This document shows, piece after piece, positions 4,885-7,221 of a stretch of DNA of 7,221 bases. Position numbers and translations under genes: made by a program. Source of the DNA: Actinomycetota bacterium (GTDB taxonomy: Bacteria; Actinomycetota; Humimicrobiia; Humimicrobiales; Humimicrobiaceae); assembly GCA_003567835.1 (NCBI GenBank), contig PWYO01000327.1:1-7221 (forward strand), in the 5' to 3' direction. How positions within the stretch are numbered: position 1 is the stretch's first letter; the number at the start of each line of letters is the position of its first letter. The notes under the pieces are model-generated. The model saw nothing but the letters and a program-made list of their open reading frames with translations, did not search any database and was not told the DNA's origin.

Positions 4885-6675
4885 CTACTTCTTATACAGC
4901 GCTCCAAAATTCTTACAGGCCCTGTAGTCAGCACTTTCCAGATCCTTGGTTCCAAACCCGTTCCAGGCAGTGGGCCTGAAAATATGGGTATCATCGACAT
5001 TGTGCATGGATACCGGAATCCGAAGCAGGGAGGCCAGGGTTATAAGCTTGCTGCCGATATGGCCGTAACTGAACGTGGCATGGTTGACCCCCCAGCTGTT
5101 CATCAGGGTATAGGTGTCGTTGAAAGGAATCTTTCCGCTAAGACGGGGCGCAAACCAGGTGGTAGGCCAGGTAGGATCGGTTCTGTCCGCCAGGGTTTGG
5201 CTGACCTTCTGGGGCAGGGCTATGGTATAGCCCTCGGCAATCTGCAGGATGGGGCCAAGGCCCTTGATTAAGTTTATGCGCAGCATGGTAACCGGCATAT
5301 CCCCCCTGGTTACAAAGTTGGCTGAAAAACCGCCGCCCCTAAAGTACTCCACATTGGCGGGCCTAAACTGGGAGTTGGCCAGGCACTGGTCTACTTCCTG
5401 CTGCTGGATATCCCAGTAGGGCTTTAGCGCCGGCTTTCCGTCTATACTCTGGGCGCCGGTACCGTCCAGGGCTGCCGCACCGGAGTTGATCAGATGAATA
5501 ATCCCTTCCCGGGCATGGCCCTGCAGGCTGTAGCCGGTGACCCTTTTTACCGCTTCAGGGCTCCAGAAGGTCCGCACATCGGCAAATATTTGGGCGGTGG
5601 CAGTCAAAAGATGGCCAAAGATCATGGGCACCGCATTCAGAGCGTCGTTTTCTGTGGCCATGATATAGGGCTGGCGGATGCCGTTCCAGTCAAAGGAGCT
5701 GTTTAGCATGGTCTCTGCAAAGTCTCCGTTGGGAAAGTGGTCGGTCCACTGCCGCTGGCCCTGAAAGCCTGCAGCCAGGGCATTGCGGCCCAGGGCTTCT
5801 TCCCCATAGCCGGCCTCTTTTAGCTGGGGGTTTCCTACCATCAGATCCCGAAAGATTAGGGCCATTTTAACCGAAAAGGCCCAGTCGACATCTTTCTGCT
5901 TACGGGACTTCTGCTTTTCAGGGGCATTGTTGTCGGGGCCTTCTGTGGTCTTCTCCTTTACCCAGGCCAAAGCCTTTTGATACTCTTTTTTGTCATATAT
6001 GCCCTCTTCTACCCTTCTTGTAACCTCGCTCATGTCCACATACTCGCATCGCATGCCCAAATAGTCTTCAAAGAAATGGGGGTCTACAATGGAGCCTCCT
6101 ATGCCCATGGAGGTGCCTCCGATGGACAGATAGCTTTTCCCCTGCATGGTGGCTGCAGCCAGGCCCGCCTGGGCAAACTGGAGCAGCTTTTCTGCGACAT
6201 CCTGGGGAATGGAGCTGTCATGGGCATCCTGGACATCCTTTCCGTAGATGCCGAAGGCTGGAAGGCCCTTTTGGGCGTGGGCGGCAAGTACTGCGGCCAG
6301 GTATACAGCGCCGGGCCGCTCGGTGCCGTTAAAGCCCCAGATGGCCTTGGGCCGGGTGGGGTGCATGTCCATGGTCTCAGACCCATAGCACCAGCAGGGG
6401 GTTACAGTAAGGCTTACCCCCACCCCTTCCCTTTCAAACTTTTCATCCGCCATGGCCGCTTCAGCCACCCCGCCGATGGTGGTATCTGCAATCACGCATT
6501 GCACGGGCTCTCCTGAAGGATGCCTTAGGTTTTTGGACAAAAGGTCCGCAGAAGCCCGGGCCATATTCATGGTCTGGTCTTCCAGAGACTCCCTGACCCC
6601 TTTTCTTCTTCCGTCAATGGTGGGCCGTATGCCTATTTTGGGTAGTGTGCCGATAAGCCTTTTTTGATTGTTCAT
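4885..6675 (-). CDS. fucI: L-fucose isomerase
   Basis: 596 residues, the full length of the family. The cytosolic Mn2+-dependent enzyme converts L-fucose to L-fuculose (EC 5.3.1.25) and commonly also D-arabinose to D-ribulose. The N-terminus LPKIGIRPTIDGRRKGVRESLE (11-32) is characteristic of FucI. TPCWCYG (92-98), GIYGKDVQDAHDSSIPQDVAEKL (142-164) and GGTSMGIGGS (186-195) follow. The metal ligands are E342 in MATEND, D366 in FADVRTFW and H532 in NHATFSYGH. They are offset by only 4-5 residues from E. coli E337, D361 and H528. The ATG at 6675 has AAGG six bases upstream. It is the first gene after the LacI-type regulator and lies just below an operator, so it is probably repressor-controlled. 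Its DNA is clearly GC-richer than the flanking genes. fucK and fucA, which would complete the classical pathway, are absent from the window. Confidence 0.96.
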   Translation of the reverse strand: MNNQKRLIGTLPKIGIRPTIDGRRKGVRESLEDQTMNMARASADLLSKNLRHPSGEPVQCVIADTTIGGVAEAAMADEKFEREGVGVSLTVTPCWCYGSETMDMHPTRPKAIWGFNGTERPGAVYLAAVLAAHAQKGLPAFGIYGKDVQDAHDSSIPQDVAEKLLQFAQAGLAAATMQGKSYLSIGGTSMGIGGSIVDPHFFEDYLGMRCEYVDMSEVTRRVEEGIYDKKEYQKALAWVKEKTTEGPDNNAPEKQKSRKQKDVDWAFSVKMALIFRDLMVGNPQLKEAGYGEEALGRNALAAGFQGQRQWTDHFPNGDFAETMLNSSFDWNGIRQPYIMATENDALNAVPMIFGHLLTATAQIFADVRTFWSPEAVKRVTGYSLQGHAREGIIHLINSGAAALDGTGAQSIDGKPALKPYWDIQQQEVDQCLANSQFRPANVEYFRGGGFSANFVTRGDMPVTMLRINLIKGLGPILQIAEGYTIALPQKVSQTLADRTDPTWPTTWFAPRLSGKIPFNDTYTLMNSWGVNHATFSYGHIGSKLITLASLLRIPVSMHNVDDTHIFRPTAWNGFGTKDLESADYRACKNFGALYKK

Positions 6676-6686
6676 TGGAAACCTTA

Positions 6687-6717
6687 TAATAACGTTTACA
6701 TATGTTAACGTTTACAT
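6687..6717. promoter_or_regulatory. Tandem LacI-family/CcpA operator (cre-like)
   Basis: TGTTAACGTTTACA (6703-6716) is a near-perfect palindrome centred on CG, with one mismatch. Read on the minus strand, ATGTAAACGTTAACA matches the cre consensus WTGNAANCGNWWNCA at every fixed position. A second copy, ATGTAAACGTTA (6690-6701), sits exactly 16 bases away with a degenerate distal half. Both lie at or just after the predicted fucI transcription start, where a bound repressor would block initiation. The binder may be the adjacent LacI-family protein, CcpA, or both, because they share this centre. Confidence 0.7.
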
Positions 6718-6744
6718 GTTATAAGATCAAATTTTTTCTGTCAA
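6716..6744 (-). promoter_or_regulatory. fucI promoter
   Basis: On the minus strand a perfect -35 TTGACA (6739-6744) is followed by TAACAT (6716-6721; 17-base spacer) or TATAAC (6718-6723; 15-base spacer) as the -10. The start would fall near 6708-6711, giving a leader of about 35 bases. The operator overlaps the start point. Confidence 0.65.
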
Positions 6745-6767
6745 CTAAAATCAGACTTTTTGAAAAA

Positions 6768-7221
6768 CTATCTAGAAATTTTTCTGTCAGATTCCCGTAT
6801 GATTAATTCTGTATTAAGAGAAATAATCATGGGTTTGTGGTTTGGGTTAATCTGGTGGCCTTCTATTTTTCTTAGCAGGATTTCTGCTGAATTTAATCCT
6901 AGGCTGTAAACAGGCTGGCTGACCGTAGTAATCGGCGGATGGACAATTTGTGCCCATTCGGAATCATCAAAACCAACAATTCCCAGCTCATCGGGGACCT
7001 TTATATTCTTTTCTTTTAGTTTGATCATGGCCCCTAGGGTCATATCCAGATTTGATACAAATATAGAATCCGGCCGAGTATGGCTATCAAGTAATTCCTC
7101 AGTCAGATTTATGCCGCTTTCTTTTTTAAAATTGCCGATTTTTATAAAATTGTCATTTTTGGGAATGCCTGCCTCATTTAAGGCTCTCATATAGCCATCA
7201 AGCCTTCCTTTCCCGGTTTTC
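6768..7221 (-). CDS. LacI-family transcriptional regulator (C-terminal part, cut by window edge)
   Basis: The last 150 residues of a LacI/GalR-type repressor; the helix-turn-helix and the first half of the sensor domain lie beyond base 7221. The frame stays open to the edge, so the ATG at 7190 is internal. Family landmarks: GRLDGYMRALNEAGIP at the start, PDSIFVSNLDMTLGAM, ELGIVGFDDSEWAQ, PPITTVSQPVYSLG and the closing LNTELIIRES. The periplasmic-binding-protein-like domain would bind a sugar effector in the cytosol. The stop lies 92 bases before fucI on the same strand, with the operator and promoter in between. Control of fucI by this protein is therefore likely, with no sign that it shares the fucI promoter. 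The nearby operator and target suggest a fucose-pathway inducer, but effector residues cannot be assigned. Confidence 0.9.
   Translation of the reverse strand, partial: KTGKGRLDGYMRALNEAGIPKNDNFIKIGNFKKESGINLTEELLDSHTRPDSIFVSNLDMTLGAMIKLKEKNIKVPDELGIVGFDDSEWAQIVHPPITTVSQPVYSLGLNSAEILLRKIEGHQINPNHKPMIISLNTELIIRESDRKISR

Noticed and set aside
4984..5271. 95-codon plus-strand frame inside fucI
   Set aside because: It is antisense to conserved fucI codons and rich in Gly and Arg, as expected of a shadow.
5977..6516. 179-codon plus-strand frame inside fucI
   Set aside because: It lies wholly antisense to a well-conserved FucI coding region in GC-rich DNA where stops are rare, and has no family signature.
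6733..6789. Direct repeat TTTTTCTGTCA at 6733-6743 and 6779-6789
   Set aside because: One copy contains the -35 box and the other is inside the end of the regulator gene. At 11 AT-rich bases it may be chance.

Overview
The window reads as a sugar-isomerase locus of an anaerobic, low-to-moderate GC bacterium, most likely a Bacillota/Clostridia member. The pointers are strong purine-rich Shine-Dalgarno sites, AT-rich spacers, a LacI-family regulator and a site that fits the Gram-positive CcpA (cre) consensus. No RNA gene, transposase, integrase or CRISPR array was seen.

Layout. Bases 13-393 (minus) hold what looks like the 3' end of a decayed gene with one in-frame stop. A + strand promoter at about 412-440 then drives a 453-residue member of the L-fucose/L-arabinose isomerase superfamily (481-1842). 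This gene converges on a minus-strand set. Read in its own direction from the right edge, that set is: a LacI-family repressor cut by the window end (6768-7221), a promoter with an overlapping operator/cre region (6687-6744), full-length L-fucose isomerase fucI (6675-4885), a 625-base spacer, a sugar phosphate isomerase/epimerase-type TIM barrel (4259-3384) and an N-acylglucosamine 2-epimerase (AGE) family enzyme (3272-2085). The 242-base convergent gap carries a hairpin at the AGE stop codon and a possible remnant of a dehydrogenase C-terminus.

How they fit. Four enzymes from three unrelated aldose-ketose isomerase/epimerase folds sit together: two fucose-isomerase-like, one TIM barrel and one (alpha/alpha)6 barrel. 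No kinase, aldolase, dehydrogenase or transporter is intact in the window. The repressor and its probable operator point to sugar-inducible, possibly glucose-repressed, expression of fucI. TIM barrel and AGE may be read through from fucI or have their own promoter in the spacer. The sugar handled by the set beyond fucose/D-arabinose cannot be told from sequence alone.

Most notable: fucI is clearly GC-richer than its neighbours. The spacer after it has no convincing gene but holds several strong inverted repeats and an orphan Shine-Dalgarno site, as if genes had been lost or exchanged there. The short fucose-isomerase homologue keeps the metal-ligand spacing of FucI while being about 140 residues shorter.
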